A stretch of 41,916 bases of DNA from a virus, in IMG/VR virus record IMGVR_UViG_3300025009_000210, positions 1 through 41,916 of that record, one strand, 5' to 3'. How positions within the stretch are numbered: position 1 is the first letter of the stretch; each line of letters opens with the position of its first letter. Below are positions 24,619-31,318 of this stretch, piece by piece. The notes under the pieces were generated by a model. That model was not told the origin of the DNA and searched no databases. It was given only the letters and a program-made list of their open reading frames with translations. The position numbers were made by a program, and so were the translations under genes.

Positions 24619-24855
24619 ATGGATAAAATACGACTCGTTAAAGCCGCTATAAAGCTTAAGCAGGTGTACACTTGTATGATCTGCGGTAAAGAAAAGTTAG
24701 GCGATACAGTTACGTTTGCAACTACAGCGCACAATGTCTATACGCTCACGACTGATATTTATGCCGTACCTAAAAGGGCAGCTAATATGCCTTGTGGATG
24801 GTCGTCATATACGGACGGTTATAAATGTAAACATTGTACAACCAAAAGGAGATAA
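24619..24855 (+). CDS. Small zinc-finger-like protein
   Basis: A 78-residue protein with two Cys pairs, CMIC near residue 18 and CKHC near residue 72, plus a single Cys near residue 57. The pairs could bind one zinc ion across a beta-rich middle. It is basic at the ends. AGGAG lies 10 nt before the ATG. Function is unknown; a nucleic-acid or regulatory protein is possible. Confidence 0.55.
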   Translation: MDKIRLVKAAIKLKQVYTCMICGKEKLGDTVTFATTAHNVYTLTTDIYAVPKRAANMPCGWSSYTDGYKCKHCTTKRR

Positions 24856-24858
24856 GTC

Positions 24859-25044
24859 GTGAACGAAAATACCCTTGAAATATTTTATCAAACAAAACCA
24901 GAATATTATACAGGTGACGACGTGGCCATAACAATCCACTATAAAGCTAAAGGCCAAGGTATGGCTGAGGACATAGCCAACCAGGTAAAGGACTACGTAG
25001 CAAAAACCTACGCTATTAAAACCCTGATACATAACTATGCATAG
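24859..25044 (+). CDS. Small hypothetical protein, GTG start
   Basis: A 61-residue protein that starts at GTG, with AAAAGGAGATAAGTC before it at good spacing. It has a beta hairpin-like N-terminal half (LEIFYQTKPEYYTGDDVAIT) and a helical C-terminal half. No family is recognised. It is placed tightly between neighbours in the early operon. Confidence 0.5.
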   Translation: MNENTLEIFYQTKPEYYTGDDVAITIHYKAKGQGMAEDIANQVKDYVAKTYAIKTLIHNYA

Positions 25045-25057
25045 GAGAGATAAAACC

Positions 25058-25156
25058 ATGACCGAAAATCAAAAAGAAGTCTTTAAGACTATTATAGAGA
25101 TTGTATTAATAACCGTTATCGGATATCCTTTAATGATATTCTTTCTAACATTATAA
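25058..25156 (+). CDS. 32-residue single-span membrane protein
   Basis: A small frame with AGGAGAGATAAAACC before the ATG. Residues 1-10 are charged (MTENQKEVFK) and residues 11-32 are one hydrophobic helix (TIIEIVLITVIGYPLMIFFL). The stop is at 25154-25156, and the next gene starts 14 nt later with its own ribosome site. This spacing makes translation likely. Early one-span proteins of this size often act on host membrane proteins, but nothing specific can be claimed. Confidence 0.55.
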   Translation: MTENQKEVFKTIIEIVLITVIGYPLMIFFLTL

Positions 25157-25170
25157 AGAGAGGTTAGACC

Positions 25171-25659
25171 ATGCAAATTTTTTGGCCGGAAAACAGCTAT
25201 ACACTATCAGCACAAGCCTTGGATGATAAAAGGCTTAACAAGCAAATTGTAGAACTTGGTCAAATCTTATCGACTGCTATATGGATAGAGGACTGTAATA
25301 TAGCAGAGACCTTGTACGCTAAGGGTGAGATTTATTTACCTGCCTATGAGAATCATCCTGTAGTAAAGGACTGTAAACACTACTACTATAAAGCTGTAGC
25401 TTATCAAGCCTATCTATGTATGGAATACACCTGTAGATATCGTAAACAACACTCTTTACACGTCACAAATGTATTCTATCAGAAACTCTACAGTTTGTTT
25501 ATACACCATTCTGAAAGACCTTTTCAAAATTATACAACAAACCATAAACATATAAAGGATGTGAACGAAGCATACCGACAATGTTTAATTGCAAAATGGA
25601 AGTCAGATAAAAACCCGCCTAAATGGACCCGAAGAAATATTCCAATTTGGGCAAAATAA
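25171..25659 (+). CDS. Pyrimidine dimer DNA glycosylase-like protein
   Basis: A 162-residue protein. The N-terminal segment ALDDKRLNKQIVELGQIL and the following NHPVVKDCKHYYYKAVAYQA match the layout of the phage and bacterial Pyr_excise (T4 endonuclease V-related) proteins: a KRLxKQ-type helix, then a NHP turn and an aromatic helix. Family members remove UV-damaged bases. The C-terminal end (PPKWTRRNIPIWAK) is basic and aromatic. The assignment is from pattern memory and the catalytic residue is not identified, so activity is uncertain. Confidence 0.55.
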   Translation: MQIFWPENSYTLSAQALDDKRLNKQIVELGQILSTAIWIEDCNIAETLYAKGEIYLPAYENHPVVKDCKHYYYKAVAYQAYLCMEYTCRYRKQHSLHVTNVFYQKLYSLFIHHSERPFQNYTTNHKHIKDVNEAYRQCLIAKWKSDKNPPKWTRRNIPIWAK

Positions 25660-25662
25660 CTC

Positions 25663-25691
25663 TTGACAAAAATAAAAAAGTATGATAGTCT
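25663..25691 (+). promoter_or_regulatory. Predicted promoter P2
   Basis: TTGACA (25663-25668), 17 nt, TAGTCT (25686-25691), with an upstream TG (extended -10). The outline CTTGACA-N12-TATG is the same as in P1 and P3. It serves the single gene that follows. Confidence 0.65.
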
Positions 25692-25759
25692 GTTAACCAT
25701 AGAATGAAACACGGCCAAAAGGCCACACAACCAAACACCATTATGAAAGGATTAAAATC

Positions 25760-26272
25760 ATGGCTGAAAAATCACCCGAACAAAAAGAGAGAGACAACGC
25801 CCGAAACGCAGCAATTCGCACCGCAAAAGAAACGATCAGGGCATTTTTCGCAAACAAACTATTCGGCAAGCTGCCGGAAAACATTCAGGAAGCCCTTAAA
25901 ATCCTGGCCCCTACTGCCCGGCTTGCAACCAGTACACTTTCCCAGGAATTGCGCGATCTGTTTGGTGACAAAACCATGCTGACCGAGCTTGAAGTATTTA
26001 AGGCTCTCAAGGTCGGCCCGAACGAGTTCAAAGCCAAGGTCAATCATGTTCTGAAACAGGCGCTTCCCGAAGAAAGAATGTGGATCAGTTACGATCCCCA
26101 GGAATGTACGTGGACACTGGTTTCCACAGGCGCACTTTGCCCCGAAGGTTTCAGGATGGACAACCTTATTCCTTCTGTTCAAGATTATCTGGATCACCCT
26201 GATTTTGAGACCCTGACAGTTTCTCAGTTGATTGCCGGATCAAAAACAAAAACAGAAATCCAGCCTGAATAA
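25760..26272 (+). CDS. Hypothetical protein in its own transcription unit (moron-like)
   Basis: A 170-residue soluble protein. Residues 1-40 are charged and helical (EQKERDNARNAAIRTAKETI). Residues 65-110 could hold a winged-helix-like segment (ELEVFKALKVGPNEFKAKVN), so a DNA-binding role is possible but not shown. The C-terminal part is acidic. The gene has its own promoter P2 and a strong terminator, and its codons look much richer in G and C than those on either side. This is the pattern of a moron, a recently acquired extra gene. AAAGGATTAAAATC precedes the start. Confidence 0.6.
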   Translation: MAEKSPEQKERDNARNAAIRTAKETIRAFFANKLFGKLPENIQEALKILAPTARLATSTLSQELRDLFGDKTMLTELEVFKALKVGPNEFKAKVNHVLKQALPEERMWISYDPQECTWTLVSTGALCPEGFRMDNLIPSVQDYLDHPDFETLTVSQLIAGSKTKTEIQPE

Positions 26273-26299
26273 AAATTCCCTGTTCTTCTCAGGTCTGGT

Positions 26300-26335
26300 A
26301 CCCCTCATGGAAATCGTTTCATGAGGGGTTTTTTA
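26300..26335 (+). terminator. Rho-independent terminator
   Basis: A 10-bp perfect stem (ACCCCTCATG with CATGAGGGGT), a 10-nt loop and a run of T (TTTTTTATT). It closes the single-gene unit begun at P2. The 100 nt that follow hold no gene. Confidence 0.9.
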
Positions 26336-26433
26336 TTCCTTGAACCCTGCCGAATAGCTCAAGACCTGCCCAATGCGCCTTCATAGAACCCGCCAAAAAG
26401 CCTTTTAAATCAGGCAATTATATTTAAAATCAC

Positions 26434-26462
26434 TTGACAAAACAGAATTTATATGGTAGTAT
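26434..26462 (+). promoter_or_regulatory. Predicted promoter P3
   Basis: TTGACA (26434-26439), 17 nt, TAGTAT (26457-26462) with an upstream TG. It restarts transcription after the terminator at 26300-26335 and would drive the genes from 26548 on. Confidence 0.7.
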
Positions 26463-26504
26463 TAAAATAAATGAAGAACAATGCAATACCTATAGCAGCA
26501 TTCG

Positions 26505-26547
26505 ATTGTAGTGTACATTACAAACTTTAACGTATGGAGGTTTAAAC
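26505..26547 (+). promoter_or_regulatory. Leader element L1: palindrome plus ribosome site
   Basis: ATTGTAGTGTACATTACAA followed by ACTTTAACGTATGGAGG and TTTAAAC before the ATG at 26548. Nearly the same text precedes the gene at 27003 (L2), and a more diverged version precedes that at 27640 (L3). As RNA the palindrome can form a 7-bp stem with a GUAC loop. Confidence 0.7.
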
Positions 26548-26886
26548 ATGGAAAATTCAGTTATTATAAACGGCGTAAAGTACGTCAAAGAAATTAAGAC
26601 AGACTCAAACAAATGCATAATCAGAACCTATTCAGCAGGGGTGCATTTTGGACAGGTAAAGAGGCGCGACGGCAAAGAAGTAGAGTTAATAAATGCCAGG
26701 AGGTTGTGGTACTGGGCAGGGGCTGCATCTTTATCGCAACTCGCTGTAGCCGGCGTCAAAAAGCCTAAAGAGTGTAAATTCTCGGTAGCTGTTCCGTTAA
26801 TAATTTTGACCGAGGCCATTGAGATTATCCCGTGTACCAGCGAGGCAGTAACAGTCATTGAAAGTGTGCAGACATGGGAAGTTTAA
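26548..26886 (+). CDS. Conserved phage protein (DUF6948-like)
   Basis: A 112-residue protein. The pattern IIRTYSAGVHFGQVKRRDGK, ELINARRLWYWAGAASLSQL and ILTEAIEIIPC is that of a widespread small phage family I recall as DUF6948. Its function is unknown. Some members, as I remember them, end in a Gly/Ser/Asp/Tyr repeat tail. Here the frame stops at 26886, and a Gly-Asp/Gly-Tyr repeat follows directly in another frame (26892-26945). The leader L1 gives it a strong ribosome site (GGAGG). Confidence 0.65.
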   Translation: MENSVIINGVKYVKEIKTDSNKCIIRTYSAGVHFGQVKRRDGKEVELINARRLWYWAGAASLSQLAVAGVKKPKECKFSVAVPLIILTEAIEIIPCTSEAVTVIESVQTWEV

Positions 26887-26945
26887 TAAGAGGAGACGGA
26901 GACGGATACGGATACGGAGACGGAGACGGATACGGATACGGATAA
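26874..26945 (+). CDS. Detached Gly-Asp/Gly-Tyr repeat tail (23 codons, -1 frame)
   Basis: An ATG at 26874 in the -1 frame of the preceding gene opens a 23-codon frame ending at TAA 26943-26945. After six residues it reads as Gly-Asp and Gly-Tyr pairs (GDGDGYGYG, twice). It has no ribosome site of its own. It could be reached by frameshifting or by re-initiation, or it may be the dead tail of the gene before it. Confidence 0.35.
   Translation: MGSLIRGDGDGYGYGDGDGYGYG
26892..26939. repeat. Hexamer repeat (GGAGAC/GGATAC)
   Basis: Eight hexamers in the order GGAGAC x2, GGATAC x2, GGAGAC x2, GGATAC x2, that is a 24-bp unit repeated twice, followed by GGATAA. All codons in the Gly frame are GGA plus GAC or TAC. 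Confidence 0.95.
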
Positions 26946-26956
26946 CTTTACTATAA

Positions 26957-27002
26957 AATGTACCGCACATTACAAATTTTAACGTATGGAGGTTTAAAAC
27001 TA
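26957..27002 (+). promoter_or_regulatory. Leader element L2
   Basis: ATGTACCGCACATTACAAA, then TTTTAACGTATGGAGG and TTTAAAACTA before the ATG at 27003. The 3' 30 bases are almost the same as in L1, while the left half of the palindrome has drifted. Confidence 0.65.
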
Positions 27003-27596
27003 ATGAAGCTTAAAAAAAACAGGTGGGTAGATAAAAAAGGCAACTCATGGGATGGCGAGATTCGGGAGGCAGAAGCTGAAAGACGAAGTAATACTTTGAT
27101 AAACTGTTCCAACTGTTCCAACTGTTCCAACTGTTCCAACTGTTCCGACTGTTCCAACTGTTCCGACTGTTCCAACTGTTCCAACTGTTACGACTGTTCC
27201 GACTGTTCCGACTGTTCCGACTGTTCCCGCTGTTCCGACTGTTCCCGCTGTTCCGACTGTTCCGACTGTTCCCGCTGTTCCCGCTGTTACGGCTGTTCCA
27301 ACTGTTCCAACTGTTACGGCTGTTCCCGCTGTTCCGACTGTTCCCGCTGTTACGGCTGTTCCAACTGTTCCGGCTTTACAGCAAACCCTGCTCGGTACAC
27401 ATCTAAGCCGTTAGGCAGTAGAGCGGATCAGACTACAACATATTGGTTAACCCCTGAAAAAACCTGGGTTGTTTGCGGATGTTTTAAAGGTGATCTGGTT
27501 GCTTTTGAAGCGGCTGTAGACAAAACTCACGGGACCACAGTACATGGAATAGCTTATAAAGAGTATATTAAACAAGTAAAAAGGCTTATAGATTAG
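27003..27596 (+). CDS. Cys-triplet repeat protein with conserved C-terminal domain
   Basis: A 197-residue protein from the ATG at 27003 (GGAGG before it). Residues 1-33 are basic (KLKKNRWVDKKGNSWDGEIR). Residues 34-123 are thirty tandem triplets x-Cys-Ser or x-Cys-Tyr, where x is Asn, Asp, Arg or Gly. The last 70 residues (LGSRADQTTTYW, then VVCGCFKGDLVAFEAAVDKT and HGIAY) form a domain that I recall at the C-terminus of many phage repeat proteins. The spacing of Cys every third residue would suit a beta-helix or a metal- or redox-active array. The function is unknown. Confidence 0.7.
   Translation: MKLKKNRWVDKKGNSWDGEIREAEAERRSNTLINCSNCSNCSNCSNCSDCSNCSDCSNCSNCYDCSDCSDCSDCSRCSDCSRCSDCSDCSRCSRCYGCSNCSNCYGCSRCSDCSRCYGCSNCSGFTANPARYTSKPLGSRADQTTTYWLTPEKTWVVCGCFKGDLVAFEAAVDKTHGTTVHGIAYKEYIKQVKRLID
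27102..27371. repeat. 9-bp coding tandem repeat, 30 copies
   Basis: Each unit reads NNC-TGT-TMC. Codon 1 is AAC, GAC, CGC or GGC, codon 2 is always TGT, and codon 3 is TCC or TAC. No synonymous difference occurs among the thirty units. Confidence 0.95.
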
Positions 27597-27599
27597 ACA

Positions 27600-27639
27600 G
27601 TGCAATGTGCGCTACAATTTTAATGTATAGGGGGTTTAA
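27600..27639 (+). promoter_or_regulatory. Leader element L3
   Basis: GTGCAATGTGCGCTACAATT, then TTAATGTATAGGGGGTTTAA before the ATG at 27640. It aligns over its whole length with L1 and L2 and keeps the palindrome core and the GGTTTAA after the ribosome site. Confidence 0.6.
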
Positions 27640-27855
27640 ATGTCTAACTTAATAAAAGGAGCTATTTATGTGAGGCTCCAACCAATAGCGGGTTTAAAGG
27701 CTGATAAGTATGCCTCTAAAGACGAGATTATTAAAATAGAAGCCAATGCGCAAGCAAGTCTTCTTTTTAAAATCGAGCACTGGTTGAACAGTGAAGTTTC
27801 CACGCAAGCATTTGAAAAATTTGGAGCAGGTGTCCGGCTCCATTTACCAGAATAA
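27640..27855 (+). CDS. Small hypothetical protein
   Basis: A 71-residue soluble protein (MSNLIKGAIYVRLQPIAGLK) with no recognised motif. It is controlled by leader L3 with an AGGGGG ribosome site. The ligase gene follows 14 nt later. The strand pattern at the N-terminus and a helix in the middle suggest a compact fold. Function is unknown. Confidence 0.5.
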   Translation: MSNLIKGAIYVRLQPIAGLKADKYASKDEIIKIEANAQASLLFKIEHWLNSEVSTQAFEKFGAGVRLHLPE

Positions 27856-27868
27856 AGGAGTTAAACCA

Positions 27869-29119
27869 ATGGCAATACGCATAACGGAACTATTAAAAGT
27901 CATGGAAGCTAATAATATAAAGCTTCCAAAAACAGGTACAGGGCGAAGCAAGCAAATAACAGTTAGAGACCTTGAAACCTGTATAGGTGATTATTACGTT
28001 AATAAAGGTTTTTGCAAAGACTCTGACGACTATAAGCATTTAGAAGTCAGACGAGCCTGGACCCCGATGAAAGCTTATAGATTTAACGATCTTAACGCAG
28101 ATATACAAGATACTATTTTTGACGATTTAAATGATTGGTTGGCCGAAGAAAAGTTCAACGGATGGCGTATGATGATTACTTGCCTGCCCGGATCAACCCC
28201 AAGATTTTGGGGAGGTAACATATCCCAAGTCAATTTCCTGCCTGTAAATTATACTGAACACGTCTTATTAAAACAAAACTCAGACGGCCTTGAACAAGCT
28301 TATAAAGCTACCGATTGTAAATTCATATCTATACTTAAAGAGCCTTGTATACTGGACTGTGAGGTTCTTGTGCATGACGGTATGGAGATTTTAACAGGAC
28401 ATACAGGACTTTTAAAAGTACAAGAAATATTAGGTTCATCGCCTGATAGAGCAAGGATGTTGCAAAAAGACGCGACATTGTTGTTTAAAGTGTTTGACTG
28501 TATAAGATTAAAGCATCCGTTTGAGCCTTTGTTACAACGAAAAAACACTGTAAGGGAAGTTGTGACCGCCCTCAATAATCCAATAGAATTGAACCTTCAA
28601 CAGTTTTCAACGGTATCTTTTTATGCCACAAATAAAAAAGCATATGTTAATTCTATTTGGAAATCCGGCGGAGAAGGAATCATATTAAAGAATCAACACG
28701 CAGCATATGTTCCAGACTCAAGGTTAAAGACTCATCAAATCAAAGTTAAGCGAACGAATAGCGGAGAGATTGGAGACGATTTGGATGTATTTATCTCTAA
28801 CGTATTTAGCACGCCAGAATGGGCAAAGAAAGACTTGATAGGCGGCGTTGAATTGTCTTTGTACATTAAATCCAAAAATGTAACTACAGAACACGTCATA
28901 GCTAAAGTCACCAGTATCCCGGACCATATCAGAAAAAGCTTGACCGATGACCCTGAAAAATGGATAGGGGCTGTCGTCTTATGTGACGGTCAAGAATTAT
29001 CGGCTATTCATAGAAGACTGTTACACGCTAAAGTGCTGTGGTCTAAAGGTGTAAGGCAAGACAAGAGCCCGGAAGACTGTGTAATGGAGTTGAATGAAAT
29101 AGAAGGAGTGAAATTCTGA
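27869..29119 (+). CDS. ATP-dependent DNA ligase
   Basis: A 416-residue protein from the ATG at 27869 (AAAGGAG before it). Residues 1-60 resemble a SAP-like DNA-binding segment (KTGTGRSKQITVRDLE). The nucleotidyltransferase motifs follow: motif I EEKFNGWR with the catalytic Lys95 (the usual KxDG reads KFNG here), motif III LDCEV (162-166), motif IV EGIILK (269-274) and motif V HQIKVKR (289-295). The C-terminal 120 residues form the OB domain. It would seal nicks in phage replication and repair. The Asp to Asn change at the second residue after the Lys is unusual. Confidence 0.82.
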   Translation: MAIRITELLKVMEANNIKLPKTGTGRSKQITVRDLETCIGDYYVNKGFCKDSDDYKHLEVRRAWTPMKAYRFNDLNADIQDTIFDDLNDWLAEEKFNGWRMMITCLPGSTPRFWGGNISQVNFLPVNYTEHVLLKQNSDGLEQAYKATDCKFISILKEPCILDCEVLVHDGMEILTGHTGLLKVQEILGSSPDRARMLQKDATLLFKVFDCIRLKHPFEPLLQRKNTVREVVTALNNPIELNLQQFSTVSFYATNKKAYVNSIWKSGGEGIILKNQHAAYVPDSRLKTHQIKVKRTNSGEIGDDLDVFISNVFSTPEWAKKDLIGGVELSLYIKSKNVTTEHVIAKVTSIPDHIRKSLTDDPEKWIGAVVLCDGQELSAIHRRLLHAKVLWSKGVRQDKSPEDCVMELNEIEGVKF

Positions 29120-29310
29120 TGAAAGACACAATTGAAATATGCTTAACAATAGTTTACGAGACAGACCACGCCTACCTTGTAACTGATGACGGCGCGCAAG
29201 AAGTTTGGATTCCTAAATCACAAGCTAAGCCAGACTGTGACTGTGGTAAAGATGACACGGTGACATTTACTATGCCTGAATGGTTGGCGTTAGAGAAAGG
29301 ATTTATTTAA
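29119..29310 (+). CDS. Small conserved phage protein
   Basis: A 63-residue acidic protein. The text DHAYLVTDDGAQEVWIPKSQ and FTMPEWLALEKGFI is one I recall from small uncharacterised phage proteins beside replication genes. Its ATG overlaps the ligase stop (TGATGA region), so translation is coupled. Function is unknown. Confidence 0.6.
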   Translation: MKDTIEICLTIVYETDHAYLVTDDGAQEVWIPKSQAKPDCDCGKDDTVTFTMPEWLALEKGFI

Positions 29311-29311
29311 A

Positions 29312-29437
29312 ATGAATACGGAATTTTTTATAGCTCTGGCTTGTATAACCTTAATAAGTACGTTAAAAACGCCCAATATACTTTCGGCGGTATCCTTTGG
29401 TTTTCTTATGAGCTTATTATGGGAGCAGTGGTTATGA
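29312..29437 (+). CDS. 41-residue membrane protein overlapping the helicase start
   Basis: A short frame with GAAAGGA before its ATG. Residues 4-17 (EFFIALACITLIST) and 24-40 (LSAVSFGFLMSLLWEQW) are hydrophobic, giving one or two short membrane helices. Its TGA overlaps the ATG of the helicase (ATGA), a usual coupling arrangement. It is present on the same strand with a good ribosome site, so I accept it as a gene, with unknown function. Confidence 0.5.
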   Translation: MNTEFFIALACITLISTLKTPNILSAVSFGFLMSLLWEQWL

Positions 29438-31044
29438 TACCAGCGCCGTTTGACCACCAGACAAAGGCTAATGAAAAACTCAACCCTTTGCAATACGCAG
29501 CTTTATTCGCAGACATGGGTACAGGTAAATCAAGAATAGCAATCGACTGGTTTATACACAAACACAATACAATAGGCTCAAATCACGTCGTAATTATAGG
29601 CCCTATTGTAGTTCTGCAACAATGGTTAAACGAACAGTTACCTACCCATTGTAGTGTACATTACAATGCATACGTGTATAACTCTAAGCCGAGTATAAAA
29701 CATACTCAGCAGTTAGATAATTTCATGATGTCTGCTAAGTATAGCAAAGGGTTGCATATCTTCTTGATTAACTTTGATTCGTTTGCATCAAAGAAAGGCG
29801 CAACTCTTGTCGAACAGTTCTTGTCAACACATACATCGCCCCCTGTTATAATTATAGACGAATCGAGTCGGATAAAAAGCCCCGACGCATTGAGCGTAAA
29901 GAGCATTGTTAAGTTAAGAAAGACTTATCCTGAATCGTTTAGATTAATCATGTCTGGAACACCGGCAAGTAAAAGCCCTGTAGACCTGTGGTCACAATTT
30001 GACTTTCTTACACATAACTATTTTCAATGTGGATATGTGTTTTTTAGAAGTCAGCACACTGTTAGAACAGTAAAGAAACTACAGATAAAAGGTCGCCTTA
30101 TGCAAATTGAATCCGTACTTGACAGGCATACTTATGACAAAATTAAACTTGTTATAGACCGTAATACAAAAGACGGTAAACTTCATCCAGACGTACCTGC
30201 TATGTTACAGGCGCAGTTTCATTTAACAGCAGAAGATTTCTGGTGCATTGTCAATTCTCAAGTTTTTACAAGGTTTAAAAACACTGACAAGATAAGAGAG
30301 CAAATTAAACCGATAACGTATGCAGTAAAAAGGTCAGAATGTGTAGACTTGCCTGAGAAAATATACCAAACTATTACTTGTGAGCTCAATCCTGAACAGA
30401 AAAAGTTGATTAAAGACTTGGTGCAGTATAGTGCCGCGGTTTACGGCGAAGACGTTTTGACTGTAGAGGTAACAGCTTTGATCGGCATGAGAGTTCTTCA
30501 AATTTGCGGAGGAAATTTCAGCCATTTAACAGACTTAGAAGGTAAGTATGCTACAAAACCAATAAGTGGATCAAACAGCAAGCTACAATATATATTAAAA
30601 GATATTCCAGAAATCGGAGAACAGCAGTTCATTATTTGTGCAGTCTTCACACCTGAAATTGAACTGCTACAGAAAGAAATTTCAAAGGTTGCAGAGGTTG
30701 GCTCATTGTACGGAGAGACTTCCGATACACAAAGAGCGAAAGTAGTACAAGATTTTAAAGCTGGTTACTTGCAAGGACTTATAATGAACCCGACAGTTGG
30801 GGGGTATGGGTTAAACCTGCAAATGGCAAGCGTCCAATACTGGTACAGCCGGAACTATAGAACAGAAGCCCGGCTACAGACAGAAGACCGCATCCACCGA
30901 ATAGGCACGGACAAAAGCCCAATCTACAAAGACCTGGTGAGCAATATAAAGTTTGAGCAGGACGTTTTAGATGTATTAAGAGAAGGTAAAGAGATTAATG
31001 ACGTGTTTGTGAATAAGAAAATCAATGAAATTTTTAAACTGTAA
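29434..31044 (+). CDS. SNF2-family (SF2) DNA helicase / translocase
   Basis: A 536-residue protein. I start at the ATG at 29434 (MIPAPFDHQT) because it overlaps the stop of the small upstream gene; a TTG further upstream is less likely. The motifs are Q-like PFDHQ, I DMGTGKS (27-33), II DESS (142-145), III SGTP (174-177), V GGYGLNL (about 456) and VI QTEDRIHRIG (482-491). This set is that of SNF2 translocases of phages, which act in replication restart or repair. A TTGTAGTGTACATTACAA palindrome lies within the codons for residues 71-78. Confidence 0.85.
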   Translation: MIPAPFDHQTKANEKLNPLQYAALFADMGTGKSRIAIDWFIHKHNTIGSNHVVIIGPIVVLQQWLNEQLPTHCSVHYNAYVYNSKPSIKHTQQLDNFMMSAKYSKGLHIFLINFDSFASKKGATLVEQFLSTHTSPPVIIIDESSRIKSPDALSVKSIVKLRKTYPESFRLIMSGTPASKSPVDLWSQFDFLTHNYFQCGYVFFRSQHTVRTVKKLQIKGRLMQIESVLDRHTYDKIKLVIDRNTKDGKLHPDVPAMLQAQFHLTAEDFWCIVNSQVFTRFKNTDKIREQIKPITYAVKRSECVDLPEKIYQTITCELNPEQKKLIKDLVQYSAAVYGEDVLTVEVTALIGMRVLQICGGNFSHLTDLEGKYATKPISGSNSKLQYILKDIPEIGEQQFIICAVFTPEIELLQKEISKVAEVGSLYGETSDTQRAKVVQDFKAGYLQGLIMNPTVGGYGLNLQMASVQYWYSRNYRTEARLQTEDRIHRIGTDKSPIYKDLVSNIKFEQDVLDVLREGKEINDVFVNKKINEIFKL

Positions 31045-31055
31045 AGGAGCTTAAA

Positions 31056-31304
31056 ATGATTTCAGGAACAATAGCATTAGAGGATTATATAATAACATTT
31101 ACTGATATAGGCGACCAACGAGTGAATTACACTGTGTTTAATACAGTAGAGCAATCGCAAGAAACGCTAACAGTATACGCTTACGACTTCTTTAGAGCAC
31201 TTGCAATAGCAGTACATCCAGACGGATTTGATAATTATGAAGAAAATTACGAGCTTGCGGAGTCAGCAATGCCAAACAACCCTAAACTAAGATGGATACC
31301 TTAA
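31056..31304 (+). CDS. Small hypothetical protein
   Basis: An 82-residue acidic protein with several beta strands (LEDYIITFTDIGDQRVNYTV) and a helical middle (FFRALAIAVHPDGF). AAAGGAGC precedes the ATG. No family is recognised. It lies between the helicase and the coiled-coil protein in the same operon. Confidence 0.5.
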   Translation: MISGTIALEDYIITFTDIGDQRVNYTVFNTVEQSQETLTVYAYDFFRALAIAVHPDGFDNYEENYELAESAMPNNPKLRWIP

Positions 31305-31318
31305 ACAAAGGAGAAGCA

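Noticed and set aside
27102-27371. CRISPR array
   Set aside because: Units are 9 bp with no spacers and are in frame within a gene. No cas genes are present.
27003-27596. Diversity-generating retroelement target
   Set aside because: The AAC/TAC-centred changes are suggestive, but no template repeat and no reverse transcriptase gene are found in the window.
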